Program-made: the position numbers and the translations under genes
Source: Lentisphaerae bacterium ADurb.Bin242
GTDB lineage: Bacteria; Verrucomicrobiota; Lentisphaeria; Victivallales; UBA1829
Assembly: GCA_002069785.1 (NCBI GenBank)
Contig: MWCA01000024.1
Span: 1 to 62,474, forward strand
Length of the DNA: 62,474 nt
Reading direction: 5' to 3'
The notes under the pieces: model-generated
Database searches by the model: none
The model's input: the letters and a program-made list of their open reading frames with translations, nothing else
Told to the model about the DNA's origin: nothing
In this document: positions 8,719 to 18,717 of the stretch, in pieces
How the letters are laid out: each line of letters opens with the position of its first letter
Numbering within the stretch: the stretch's first letter is position 1

Positions 8719-10205
8719 GATTTCATCCAGAAGTTCATCAGTTCATACGAGAAGAGAAGATAGGAACCGGCCAGAAGAGCCGCCAGAAGAAGCAGGAAGG
8801 GAATAAACCAGAGCCGTTCGGCCTGCCGGGCGGAAAAATCCGTCTCTTTCAGGACGCCGCCCTTGCCCATCGCCATTTTCAGGAAACCGGAGGCCATGCC
8901 GCAGAAGACCGCGAAAAGAAGGATGAGGACCGTCGCGCCGAGCCAGAGCGGGCCCGAACTGACCAGCAGATATTCCGTGACAAACAGGGGAGACGGCGGC
9001 ACGCCGCTGATCATCATCAGGCCGACCAGCCAGAGGACGGTGTTGCGGGGGACGGTTCCCAGCATGCCCCCCGCCTCGGCGATGGAACGGGTCCCGCACG
9101 CCATGAGGATATTCCCGGCGGTCAGGAACAAAGCCATCTTGATGAAAGAATGCCCGCAGAGATGCAGCATCGCCAGCGGTTCGCTGCCCAGTCCCAGCCC
9201 CAGAAAAATGGCGGCGATTCCCATGTGTTCCACACTGGAATAAGCCAGCATCCGCTTGTAGTCGGTCTGACGGATGATGAAAAAGGCGGCAATGGCCAGG
9301 GAACACAGTCCCAGGGAAAGCAGAAGTCCGCCGCAGAACGGCCGCAGCATGGAAGGGGACAGATTCAGGAAACGGTAGATTCCCACGAACGAACAGTTCA
9401 GCAGCGAGCCGGAAAGAAGGGCGGACACCGTCCCGGGCGCTTCGCTGTGCGCGTCCGGAAGCCAGGTATGGAACGGAGCCAGCCCCATTTTCGTTCCGTA
9501 TCCGGCCAGAATGAAAATGAACGCCGCCTTGAACCAGCCGGGATGCAGACGCTCCATGTGGAAGGCAAGCGAATCCATCCCCAGGGAAGAGGACGGCAGA
9601 TTCTGCGCCGCCAGCGCCAGAAGAAAAGTTCCGAAAAGCGCCAGGGCAATTCCCACGGAACAGATCAGCAGGTATTTCCACATGGCCTCCAGCGAATGCG
9701 CCCCCTTGTGAAAGCAGATCAGGGGAGCGCTGACCAGCGTGGTGGCTTCCACCGCCACCCAGAGCAGACCGAAATTGCGCGAGGCCAGCACCAGCGTCAT
9801 CATGGAAAGGAACGCCAGAAGGCATGCCGCGAAAGTATGGTCCCGCATCAGGATGACGCCGGAAGGTTCGTGCCTGTACGCCACTTTTTCCTCCAGCGGC
9901 AGCCAGAACACCGTATGGACCGCGACCGCCAGGAAAAGAAGACTGGTCAGCGCCAGGAAGATTCCGCCGACGTCGTCGAAGGCCACCCATTGGGAGGTCA
10001 CTTTGTAGATCGGGTCCTGGTCTTTTCCGGCGAAGAAAAGCATCCCGGTCAGCAGGGTGTGGGTCACGGCGCCCAGCAGAAGAGTGAAACGGACCAGGCG
10101 GTGGCGTCCCTGGGCGCAGAACGCCATGACCGCGGCCAGAACCGGCAGCAGGATCAAGGCCGCGATGATCGGAAAATCCGCAAATAAGAACGAACCCTGC
10201 GTCAT
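8715..10205 (-). CDS. Ehr membrane subunit, HyfF-like ion-translocating antiporter homologue
   Basis: A 496-residue, about 13-helix subunit of the NuoL/M/N-Mrp antiporter family. Characteristic segments are M-G-L-A-P-F-H-T-W-L-P-D-A-H-S-E-A-P-G, containing the helix 7-8 Lys/His region, and K-R-M-L-A-Y-S-S-V-E-H-M-G. It probably conducts H+ or Na+ across the cytoplasmic membrane while the peripheral arm oxidises ferredoxin. The start overlaps the stop of the HyfE-like gene and the stop overlaps the large-subunit start, so translation is coupled. It is closer to HyfF (hydrogenase-4 component F) than to NuoN because of the operon order. Confidence 0.9.
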   Translation of the reverse strand: MTQGSFLFADFPIIAALILLPVLAAVMAFCAQGRHRLVRFTLLLGAVTHTLLTGMLFFAGKDQDPIYKVTSQWVAFDDVGGIFLALTSLLFLAVAVHTVFWLPLEEKVAYRHEPSGVILMRDHTFAACLLAFLSMMTLVLASRNFGLLWVAVEATTLVSAPLICFHKGAHSLEAMWKYLLICSVGIALALFGTFLLALAAQNLPSSSLGMDSLAFHMERLHPGWFKAAFIFILAGYGTKMGLAPFHTWLPDAHSEAPGTVSALLSGSLLNCSFVGIYRFLNLSPSMLRPFCGGLLLSLGLCSLAIAAFFIIRQTDYKRMLAYSSVEHMGIAAIFLGLGLGSEPLAMLHLCGHSFIKMALFLTAGNILMACGTRSIAEAGGMLGTVPRNTVLWLVGLMMISGVPPSPLFVTEYLLVSSGPLWLGATVLILLFAVFCGMASGFLKMAMGKGGVLKETDFSARQAERLWFIPFLLLLAALLAGSYLLFSYELMNFWMKS

Positions 10206-10894
10206 TTGTCATCTCCCGACTGCGGAGGAAGCTCCGCCGGAAAATCGCCCAGACGGTTGAGGCGGTCGGAATCGATATGCTCGAATTCCCGGCTGATGCG
10301 GAATACGGCGATCCCCATGATGAAGACCAGCACGAACACGTCGAGAAGGATGCCCAGTTCCACGATCGGGCCGTATTGAAGCATCATTCCGGTTCCGAAG
10401 ATTCCGATCCCGTTCTCGAAGACCAGGAAGCCGATCACCTGGGTGATTGCTTTCCGGCGGCCGACGATCATCAGGATTCCGGCCCCCATCGTCGTGAACG
10501 CGACCGGAGTCACCAGCGGAGAGACCGAGAAGTCCGTGACCGGCAGACCGGAGCCGAAAATAAACGCACAGACCATTCCACACAGCAGGATCATCAGGGA
10601 AATGGAATATCCCACCAGCGGCTCCAGCTCCCTTTTGACATTGGCCGAGTGCATGGTGCGTTTCAACAGATACGGCAGAAGCCAGCACTTGACCCCGAGG
10701 TTCACCACGGAAACCAGCAGAAGCTCCGTATGCGGAAGCGCCTCGTTCCATTGCCACAGGACCAAAGGCAGGATTCCCAGCAGGAATCCCTGGATCGCCA
10801 CGATCCGGATGCAATGCAGCAGGCGGCTCGCCGAAACCAGCACCAGATCCGTGGCAAGGATCGCCGAAAGAATGATTTCAGGAAGTCCCGTCAT
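10202..10894 (-). CDS. Ehr membrane subunit, HyfE-like
   Basis: A 230-residue multi-spanning protein of the hydrogenase-4 component E family, related to NuoK at its C-terminal half. Seven hydrophobic segments are visible. The Q-V-I-G-F-L-V-F-E-N-G-I-G stretch around residue 140 carries the membrane-embedded Glu typical of the family. It bridges the antiporter-like subunits in the membrane arm. It is encoded with four-base overlaps on both sides inside the Ehr operon. Confidence 0.85.
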   Translation of the reverse strand: MTGLPEIILSAILATDLVLVSASRLLHCIRIVAIQGFLLGILPLVLWQWNEALPHTELLLVSVVNLGVKCWLLPYLLKRTMHSANVKRELEPLVGYSISLMILLCGMVCAFIFGSGLPVTDFSVSPLVTPVAFTTMGAGILMIVGRRKAITQVIGFLVFENGIGIFGTGMMLQYGPIVELGILLDVFVLVFIMGIAVFRISREFEHIDSDRLNRLGDFPAELPPQSGDDK

Positions 10895-11825
10895 TGGATG
10901 CCTCCTTCAAAAACCAGCATCAGGATGATCCCCGCGAGGGCAATGCAGAAGGCGCCGATCAGCATCTGCGGGACTTTCAGAAACCGGAACCGCGCCAGAA
11001 TGGATTCCAGAACCCCGATCCCGACCGCCGTCAGCGTCATGCCGCTGAAATACGCGAGAATATTGGAAAGTATGTCCCCGCTGCTCACGGGAAGGACCAG
11101 CATCACGAAGAAGGAGGACAGCATCCAAAGTTTCAGGGAAGACGAATACAGAATAATCCCGAGGTCGGGTCCGCCGTAGTCCAGGATCATGGCTTCATGG
11201 ATCATCGTCAACTCCAGATGAGTTTCGGGATCGTCGAACGGCATCCGGCAGGATTCCGACAGCATCACGATGAAAAACGCCGCGGCGACAAACAGCATCG
11301 ATGTTCCGCTGACAATCCACGCATCCACATCGAATCCGTTCAGAACCCCGGTCAGGTGGAGCCGACCGGTCAGCAGCACCAGGAAGGCGAGGATGCAGAA
11401 GACCGCGCCTTCCGTGAACACGGAAAATTGCATTTCCCGGCTGGCGCCCATCCCCTCGAAGCTCGAACCGGTGTCCAGCGCGCCCAGAACCATCATCGCG
11501 CGGGCAAACGCGAGAAGGTAAAAGAACAGGATGATGTCTCCGCTGAAAGCCAGGGGCGCCTCCGCCATTCCGAACGGCAGCAGCAGCGCCGCCGTCAGGA
11601 GCGTTCCCAACACGGCCATGGGCGCCAGACGCAGAAGATCCGTCGCAGTCCGGCTGTAGACGCTTCCCTTGCGGAGCAGTTTGTAAATATCATAATACAC
11701 TTGAAGGAAACGCGGTCCGTGCCGGCCGGCGAAAAAGGCCTTCGTCCGGTTGATGACGGCGGGATAGAGCGGGCACAGGATCAGGGAAAGGAGGAAACAG
11801 ATCCCCCAGGCGAATTGCGACTGAC

Positions 11826-11829
<4 letters not shown>
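10891..11829 (-). CDS. Ehr membrane subunit, HyfC/NuoH-like
   Basis: A 312-residue, eight-helix subunit of the NuoH/HycD/HyfC family that connects the peripheral arm to the membrane arm. Diagnostic stretches are the N-terminal R-H-G-P-R-F-L-Q-V-Y-Y-D-I-Y-K-L-L-R-K, corresponding to the G-R-x-G-P...D-x-x-K-L motif, and the acidic loop S-C-R-M-P-F-D-D-P-E-T-H-L-E-L-T-M-I-H-E. In complex I homologues the acidic loop couples quinone or catalytic-site chemistry to ion pumping. It is encoded between the HyfB-like and HyfE-like genes with overlapping ends. Confidence 0.92.
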
Positions 11830-13754
<1,925 letters not shown>

Positions 13755-13802
13755 GATGATTTCGCTCCCGTTAAATCTTCCCGGAAAATTCAAAAGGCTT
13801 AT

Positions 13803-13830
13803 ACTATACACTGCTTTGCATGGAAATCAA
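13803..13830 (-). promoter_or_regulatory. Predicted sigma70-type promoter of the Ehr operon
   Basis: On the minus strand a TTGATT -35 (13825-13830) is separated by 16 bases from a TATAGT -10 (13803-13808). A start about seven bases further would leave a leader of roughly 40 bases before the GTG of the HyfB-like gene. The spacer ends in AGCAGTGTAT, which is also present in the pyruvate:ferredoxin oxidoreductase promoter. Confidence 0.6.
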
Positions 13831-13908
13831 CCGGAAAACGCATCCATTCCGCAGACAAACGAAGCCTTCCGGCAGAACCGGACGGACGGAAGGATGCGCG
13901 AAATGTTG

Positions 13909-13943
13909 AAAAAGCGCATTCCCCGTCAAAGAGAATGCGCTTT
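13909..13943 (-). terminator. Intrinsic terminator after pyruvate:ferredoxin oxidoreductase
   Basis: An 11-bp perfect stem (AAAGCGCATTC at 13911-13921 and GAATGCGCTTT at 13933-13943) with an 11-base loop. Read on the minus strand it ends in a short T tract. It lies about 20 bases beyond the oxidoreductase stop and upstream of the Ehr promoter, so the two transcription units are separate. Confidence 0.8.
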
Positions 13944-13965
13944 CGAACCTTTGTGAAAGCCCGGC

Positions 13966-16900
13966 TTACTTCATGATTTCGCCGATGTTCCGGAAGAATT
14001 CCATCCGCTTGGCAGCGTCTTTTTCCGCCTGCGCATAGAGCTCCTCCGCCGCGGCGGGGTTGGTTTTCAGCAGGGAAGAGTAACGGCCTTCGCTGCGGAT
14101 GAATTCCTGGAAGTTTCCGGTCGGCTCCTTGGCATCCCAGGAGAACGGTTTTTCCGCGGCCGGGTTGTAGCGGTAGAGCGGCCAGTAACCGGCTTCCACG
14201 GCGCGTTTCTGCTCGGTCTGGGTCTTGCTCATGTCGATTCCGTGCGCGATACAGGGAGAGTAGGCGAAGATAATGGACGGTCCATTATACGCTTCGGCTT
14301 CCTGGAAGGCCTTCAACACCTGGTTGCGGTCGGCGCCGAGCGCCACGGACGCCACATACACATAACCGTAGCTCATGCACATGAAGCCCATGTTCTTCTT
14401 GTAGGTCTTCTTGCCGCCCATGGCGAACTTGGCGACCGCGGCCGTCGGAGTGGACTTGGAGGCCTGCCCGCCGGTGTTGGAGTAGACTTCGGTGTCAAGG
14501 ACGAGAATGTTGACATTCTTGCCCTGCGCGACCACATGGTCGATGCCGCCGTAGCCGATGTCGTTGGCCCAGCCGTCGCCGCCGACGATCCAGACGGACT
14601 TGTCGCAGAAGTAATCCTGGAGTTCCCGGATCTTTTCAAGGGTGGGTTTGCATTCCGCGGACGCATTCGCAATGTATTCCGGCAGGATCGCCTTGACGGC
14701 GTCCTGAGCGGCCGCCGCTTCCGGCGTCTTGGAGTTGTCCCAGAAGCTCAGGGCCGTGTTGAGCGCGCCTTTGAGTTTCTCATCGGTATCGGGACAGGCA
14801 AGGACTTTCTCCACGCAGTCTTTCAGGAGATCGCGGTTGGCATCGACGGCCATACGCATGCCGAAGCCGAACTCCGCGTTGTCCTCGAACAGGGAGTTCG
14901 CCCAGGCCGGGCCCCTGCCGTTTTTCGACTTCGCATACGGAATCGTCGGGAAGGTTCCGCCGTAGATCGAGGAGCAGCCGGTGGCGTTCGCGATAATGAT
15001 GTTCTCGCCGAACAACTGGCTCATCAGCTTGACATACGGAGTCTCGCCGCAGCCGGCACACGCGCCGGAGAACTCGAACAGCGGCCTGCGGAGCATGGCC
15101 CCCTTGACCGAGGTCGGGGAATTCTTGCCGATCACATTGTCGGGAAGAGATTCGAAGAATTTTTCGTTGGCGTTCTGCCCGGCGGCGCGTTCCTCTTCCA
15201 GGGTGGACCAGGTCAGGGCGCGTTTTTCGGGCTTGGTCGGGCACTGATCGAGGCAGACGCCGCAACCGGTACAGTCTTCAATATAGACTTGAACGCGGAA
15301 CTGATGCCCGTCTTTCGGAATGGCTTCCTTGGTCTTGAACCCGGCGGGCGCATTCGCCAGATTTTCCGGCGCAATGAGTTTGGCGCGGATGGCGGCGTGC
15401 GGACAGACCAGGGAGCAGATGTTGCACTGGATGCAGTTTTCAACGTTCCAGTGCGAAACGCGCGGGGCGATGCCGCGTTTTTCGAGGCAGGCCGTGCCGG
15501 TGGGCAGCGTGCCGTCCACGCTCATGGCGGAAACGGGAACCGTGTCGCCCATCTGGTGCATCAGAGGCTCGATGACATTCTTCGCGAAGGGGATGGCGTC
15601 TTCCGGGATCAGCTTCGGAGGCGTATAGAAGGGCACGCCTTCGAGGGACGCGGGCACGGCGACTTCCTTGCAGGCGTCGGCGGCGGCATCGATGAGCGCG
15701 AGGTTCATGTTGACGATGTCATCGCCTTTTTTCTTGAAGGTCTTGACGGTCATGGTCCGCATGCCTTCGTAGGCTTTTTCCCAGGGAACGATGTTGGAGA
15801 TCTTGAAATAGGCCACCATCATGACCGTGTTGGCGCCTTTGCCGCGGAGCCCGGGCTGGCTCTTGATGATGCCTTCGGCGTTGATGTTGTAGAATTTGAT
15901 CTTCTTGTCGATGATCGTCTGCTGCATGTCGCGGGTCAGCTTGGAGAAGACCTCGTCATTGCTGTAGTGGCTGTTCAGGAGGAAAGAGCCGCCTTCCTTG
16001 ATGCCTTTGAGGAGGTCATAGCGTCCGACATACGCGAAGCTGGAGCAGGAAACGAAATCGGGGCTGGTGATGAGGTAGGTGCTCTTGATGGGCTTGTCGC
16101 CGAAACGGAGATGGGAGACCGTCACGCCGTAGGACTTCTTGGAGTCATAGGAAAAATAGGCCTGCGCATACTTGTCGGTGTTTTCGGCGATGATCTTGAT
16201 GGAGCTCTTGTTCGCGCCGACGGTTCCGTCGCCGCCGAGCCCCCAGAACATACAGTTGGTGGTGCCTTCCGGCTCGGTCGTGATCTCCTCGTCGATCGGG
16301 AGGGAGAGCTTCGTGACGTCATCTTCGATCCCGACCGTGAAGCCGTGGAAACCGCCCTTGGCAAGATGCTTGTAGACAGCGAGGACCATGGAGGGAGTAA
16401 ACTCCTTGGAGGAGAGCCCGTAGCGTCCGCCGATGATCGAAAGGTTGAGGTCCTGAAGGGCCACTTTGACGTCCAGATAGAGCGGTTCGCCGATGGCGCC
16501 GGGCTCTTTCGTGCGGTCGAGGACGGCAATGCGTTTGGCCGTGGCGGGAACCAGCGCCTTGAGGGCTTCGACGGAGAAGGGGCGGTAGAGACGGACTTTG
16601 ATCAATCCGTATTTGGTTCCGCGTTTGGCATTGAGGAACTCGATGGTCTCCTCGATGGTCTCGCAGCTGGAGCCCATGGAGATGATGATATCCGTGGCAT
16701 CGGGCGCGCCGACATAATCGAAGAGATGCATCGGACGGCCGGTCACCGCGGCGACTTTGTCCATGTATTCCTGAACGATGGCGGGAACGGCTTCATAGAA
16801 TTTGTTGACCGTTTCACGGCCCTGGAAATAAACGTCGGGGTTCTGTGCGCCGACTTTGCAAACCGGTTTTTCGGGGCGGAGCGCGCGTTCGCGGAATTCC

Positions 16901-17499
16901 GCGATGTATCGGGGTTCGACCAGCCTGGCGATGTCTTCGTAGGAGATTTCATCGATCTTGTGGAGTTCGTGGGAAGTGCGGAACCCGTCAAAGAACGAAA
17001 GAAACGGGACTTTGCTCTTGAGGGTGGCGAGATGCGCCACCAGGGCCATGTCCATTTCTTCCTGGACGGAAGCGGCGGCGGTCATGGCGAAACCGGTATT
17101 GCGGCAGGCCATCACGTCGGAATGGTCGCCGAAGATCGCGAGGGACTGGCAGGCGAGGGAACGGGCGGTCACATGGAAAACACAGGGGAGGAGCTCGCCG
17201 GCGATCTTATACATGTTCGGGATCATCAGGAGGAGACCCTGGGAGGCGGTATACGTGCTGGTCATGGACCCGGCGGCAAGCGCCCCGTGCACCGCGCCGG
17301 CCGCACCGGCTTCGGACTGCATTTCGACAACGGATACTTCTTTGCCCCAGATGTTTTTCTTGTGCTGGCTGGCCCATTCATCCACCCATTCGCCCATGGT
17401 GGAAGAGGGAGTGATAGGGTAAATAGCGGCTACTTCGCTGAGGGCGTAAGCCACATGCGCCGCGGCATAATTACCGTCAACTGTGATTTTTTTGGACAT
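13966..17499 (-). CDS. nifJ: Pyruvate:ferredoxin (flavodoxin) oxidoreductase
   Basis: Single-chain enzyme of 1177 residues that converts pyruvate and CoA to acetyl-CoA and CO2 with reduction of ferredoxin. The N-terminal domain begins with the pyruvate-binding region A-A-H-V-A-Y-A-L-S-E-V...I-T-P-S-S-T-M. Two ferredoxin clusters follow near residues 690-760 (C-I-Q-C-N-I-C-S-L-V-C-P and C-T-G-C-G-V-C-L-D-Q-C-P). The C-terminal thiamine-diphosphate domain has C-A-G-C-G-E-T-P and G-D-G-W-A...Y-S-N-T-G-G-Q. The length equals that of typical NifJ/Por proteins. AAAGGAG precedes the ATG. It stands alone between a promoter and a terminator. It is the obvious source of reduced ferredoxin for the Ehr complex encoded downstream. 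Confidence 0.97.
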   Translation of the reverse strand: MSKKITVDGNYAAAHVAYALSEVAAIYPITPSSTMGEWVDEWASQHKKNIWGKEVSVVEMQSEAGAAGAVHGALAAGSMTSTYTASQGLLLMIPNMYKIAGELLPCVFHVTARSLACQSLAIFGDHSDVMACRNTGFAMTAAASVQEEMDMALVAHLATLKSKVPFLSFFDGFRTSHELHKIDEISYEDIARLVEPRYIAEFRERALRPEKPVCKVGAQNPDVYFQGRETVNKFYEAVPAIVQEYMDKVAAVTGRPMHLFDYVGAPDATDIIISMGSSCETIEETIEFLNAKRGTKYGLIKVRLYRPFSVEALKALVPATAKRIAVLDRTKEPGAIGEPLYLDVKVALQDLNLSIIGGRYGLSSKEFTPSMVLAVYKHLAKGGFHGFTVGIEDDVTKLSLPIDEEITTEPEGTTNCMFWGLGGDGTVGANKSSIKIIAENTDKYAQAYFSYDSKKSYGVTVSHLRFGDKPIKSTYLITSPDFVSCSSFAYVGRYDLLKGIKEGGSFLLNSHYSNDEVFSKLTRDMQQTIIDKKIKFYNINAEGIIKSQPGLRGKGANTVMMVAYFKISNIVPWEKAYEGMRTMTVKTFKKKGDDIVNMNLALIDAAADACKEVAVPASLEGVPFYTPPKLIPEDAIPFAKNVIEPLMHQMGDTVPVSAMSVDGTLPTGTACLEKRGIAPRVSHWNVENCIQCNICSLVCPHAAIRAKLIAPENLANAPAGFKTKEAIPKDGHQFRVQVYIEDCTGCGVCLDQCPTKPEKRALTWSTLEEERAAGQNANEKFFESLPDNVIGKNSPTSVKGAMLRRPLFEFSGACAGCGETPYVKLMSQLFGENIIIANATGCSSIYGGTFPTIPYAKSKNGRGPAWANSLFEDNAEFGFGMRMAVDANRDLLKDCVEKVLACPDTDEKLKGALNTALSFWDNSKTPEAAAAQDAVKAILPEYIANASAECKPTLEKIRELQDYFCDKSVWIVGGDGWANDIGYGGIDHVVAQGKNVNILVLDTEVYSNTGGQASKSTPTAAVAKFAMGGKKTYKKNMGFMCMSYGYVYVASVALGADRNQVLKAFQEAEAYNGPSIIFAYSPCIAHGIDMSKTQTEQKRAVEAGYWPLYRYNPAAEKPFSWDAKEPTGNFQEFIRSEGRYSSLLKTNPAAAEELYAQAEKDAAKRMEFFRNIGEIMK

Positions 17500-17575
17500 C
17501 GTTTTGACTCCTTTAAATTATTGTCAATGGACTTTGAAATAAGAAACCTTAGTAAGGAAACCAAAAATACTATAC

Positions 17576-17604
17576 AAGATACACTGCTGTTGACGATTTG
17601 TCAA
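17576..17604 (-). promoter_or_regulatory. Predicted promoter of pyruvate:ferredoxin oxidoreductase
   Basis: A perfect TTGACA -35 (17599-17604) and a TATCTT -10 (17576-17581) are separated by 17 bases on the minus strand. The -35 overlaps an inverted repeat TTGAC-N5-GTCAA (17590-17604) that could be an operator. The leader to the ATG is about 70 bases. Confidence 0.65.
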
Positions 17605-17641
17605 TACCCATATCGAATTATTTCCCGTTTTTTTATATTCC

Positions 17642-17657
17642 TGTGATTCTCTTCACA
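17642..17657. promoter_or_regulatory. CRP/FNR-family-like binding site
   Basis: TGTGA-N6-TCACA is a perfect match to the half-sites bound by CRP in Enterobacteria. Its centre lies about 80 bases upstream of the start predicted from the -10 element, a position used by class I activators. No CRP gene is in the window, so the identity of the binding protein is inference. Confidence 0.45.
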
Positions 17658-17673
17658 GCCGGACCGGTCCGGC
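17658..17673. repeat. 16-bp perfect palindrome
   Basis: GCCGGACCGGTCCGGC abuts the CRP-like site. It could be a second operator or a GC-rich hairpin protecting the 3' end of the epimerase transcript. No T tract follows on either strand, so a classical terminator is not supported. Confidence 0.5.
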
Positions 17674-17806
17674 GGCATCCGTCCCGGGGGCAATCGGAAA
17701 AAATCGGATGAAATTCCAAAACAGCCGACGGCATCTTCTGCCGCGCGGGAGATATTCCATCTCCGTATCGGGCAATCCAACATTTTCATATAATTCGTGA
17801 ACATTT

Positions 17807-18706
17807 TCACAACAAAAAGACTTCCAGTTGACTTGTCAGGGAGACCTCCCCGCCGGGAACCATTGTCCGGAATCCGGCCTCTTCCGGAGAGAACGGCCCG
17901 TTCGGGGCGTTGACTGCGCACGTCTGCGGTTCGGCGCAGAAGAAATCCTCACGTCCGGACGCGTTCCAGAGCATCCAGAAACGGAACTGTTCATCCGGCG
18001 TGTAGCGAACTCCGATCCCCTTCCCCGGAATGCGGAGAGTCATTCCCCGGAACCCGTCCGGCGCAGAGACCGGAACATGGAAACTCACGGCCCCCAGATC
18101 GCCGATCCGCCGCGGTGCGAACCATTCGGACGGAGTCGGGACCCGTTTCCCGGTCGGAAGTTTGGAATCGTCTTCCAGCTCCAGCGCCTCCCGTCCGAGA
18201 GACAGCGAGAGGATGGAGTCGCCGGTCACATGAAACGCGGAATGGAAACCGAAAAGGAAGGGCATTTCCGAATCCGAATTGTTGACGAAACGGATGGTCT
18301 GGCGAAGTCTGTCCGGCAGAAACTCATACCGGAGTTCCGCCGTAAAATCATGCGGCCAGCACTCGTCCGCGCGGTGGAAATGGCTCATGACCGCTCCGTT
18401 CTCCGTCCGCCGGAACGTCCAGGGCGCACGGAGCAGAATCCCGTGGATGTGATTGTTCCGGGCGGGCTCGTTGAGCGGAAGCCGGTAGGTCTTTCCGCCG
18501 AAGGAAAACACGCCTCCGGCGATCCGGTTCGGAGGAAAAAGCACGGGAAATCCCCACAGCATGGGACGCTCCAGCATCGAAGGGACGTCCGGAGGAGTCC
18601 GCAGAAGCTCGAAGTCGGACGCATCGTGCCGGAGGCTGTAAAGAAGGGCACCGCAGTCGGGGTTGATTTCCGCATGCCACGGAGCGAGATCGATCGGACA
18701 CCTCAT
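17807..18706 (-). CDS. Aldose 1-epimerase (mutarotase) family protein
   Basis: A 299-residue galactose-mutarotase-like beta-sandwich enzyme. The family interconverts alpha and beta anomers of aldoses. Visible family features are G-F-P-V-L-F-P-P-N-R-I near residue 50, the catalytic His region N-N-H-I-H-G near 85, and F-G-F-H-S-A-F-H near 155. It is separated by 11 bases from the MTHFR gene upstream, so it is probably the last gene of that operon. The exact sugar, and whether it acts on free sugars or sugar phosphates, cannot be told. Confidence 0.85.
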   Translation of the reverse strand: MRCPIDLAPWHAEINPDCGALLYSLRHDASDFELLRTPPDVPSMLERPMLWGFPVLFPPNRIAGGVFSFGGKTYRLPLNEPARNNHIHGILLRAPWTFRRTENGAVMSHFHRADECWPHDFTAELRYEFLPDRLRQTIRFVNNSDSEMPFLFGFHSAFHVTGDSILSLSLGREALELEDDSKLPTGKRVPTPSEWFAPRRIGDLGAVSFHVPVSAPDGFRGMTLRIPGKGIGVRYTPDEQFRFWMLWNASGREDFFCAEPQTCAVNAPNGPFSPEEAGFRTMVPGGEVSLTSQLEVFLL

Positions 18707-18717
18707 GCCGGCGCTCC

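Larger units (their letters stand above)
17500..17806. other. Regulatory intergenic region between the oxidoreductase and aldose epimerase genes
   Basis: This stretch of 307 bases contains no gene. It holds the oxidoreductase promoter, a short palindrome CCTTAGTAAGG (17548-17558) just downstream of the predicted start, TTGTCAAT twice (17521-17528 and 17598-17605), a CRP-like site and a 16-bp palindrome. At its edge, GTGAA-N4-TTCAC (17797-17810) overlaps the epimerase stop codon. Confidence 0.6.

Noticed and set aside
13755..13811. Longer HyfB-like protein starting at the ATG at 13811
   Set aside because: The predicted -10 lies at 13803-13808, so the ATG would not be on the transcript; the extra N-terminal residues are not hydrophobic and the GTG at 13754 has a GGGAG before it.
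14242..17646. Open frame of more than 1100 codons antisense to the pyruvate:ferredoxin oxidoreductase gene
   Set aside because: It mirrors the codon pattern of the real gene on the opposite strand, has low-complexity G/R/D/V-rich translation without any family motif, and results from high GC content.
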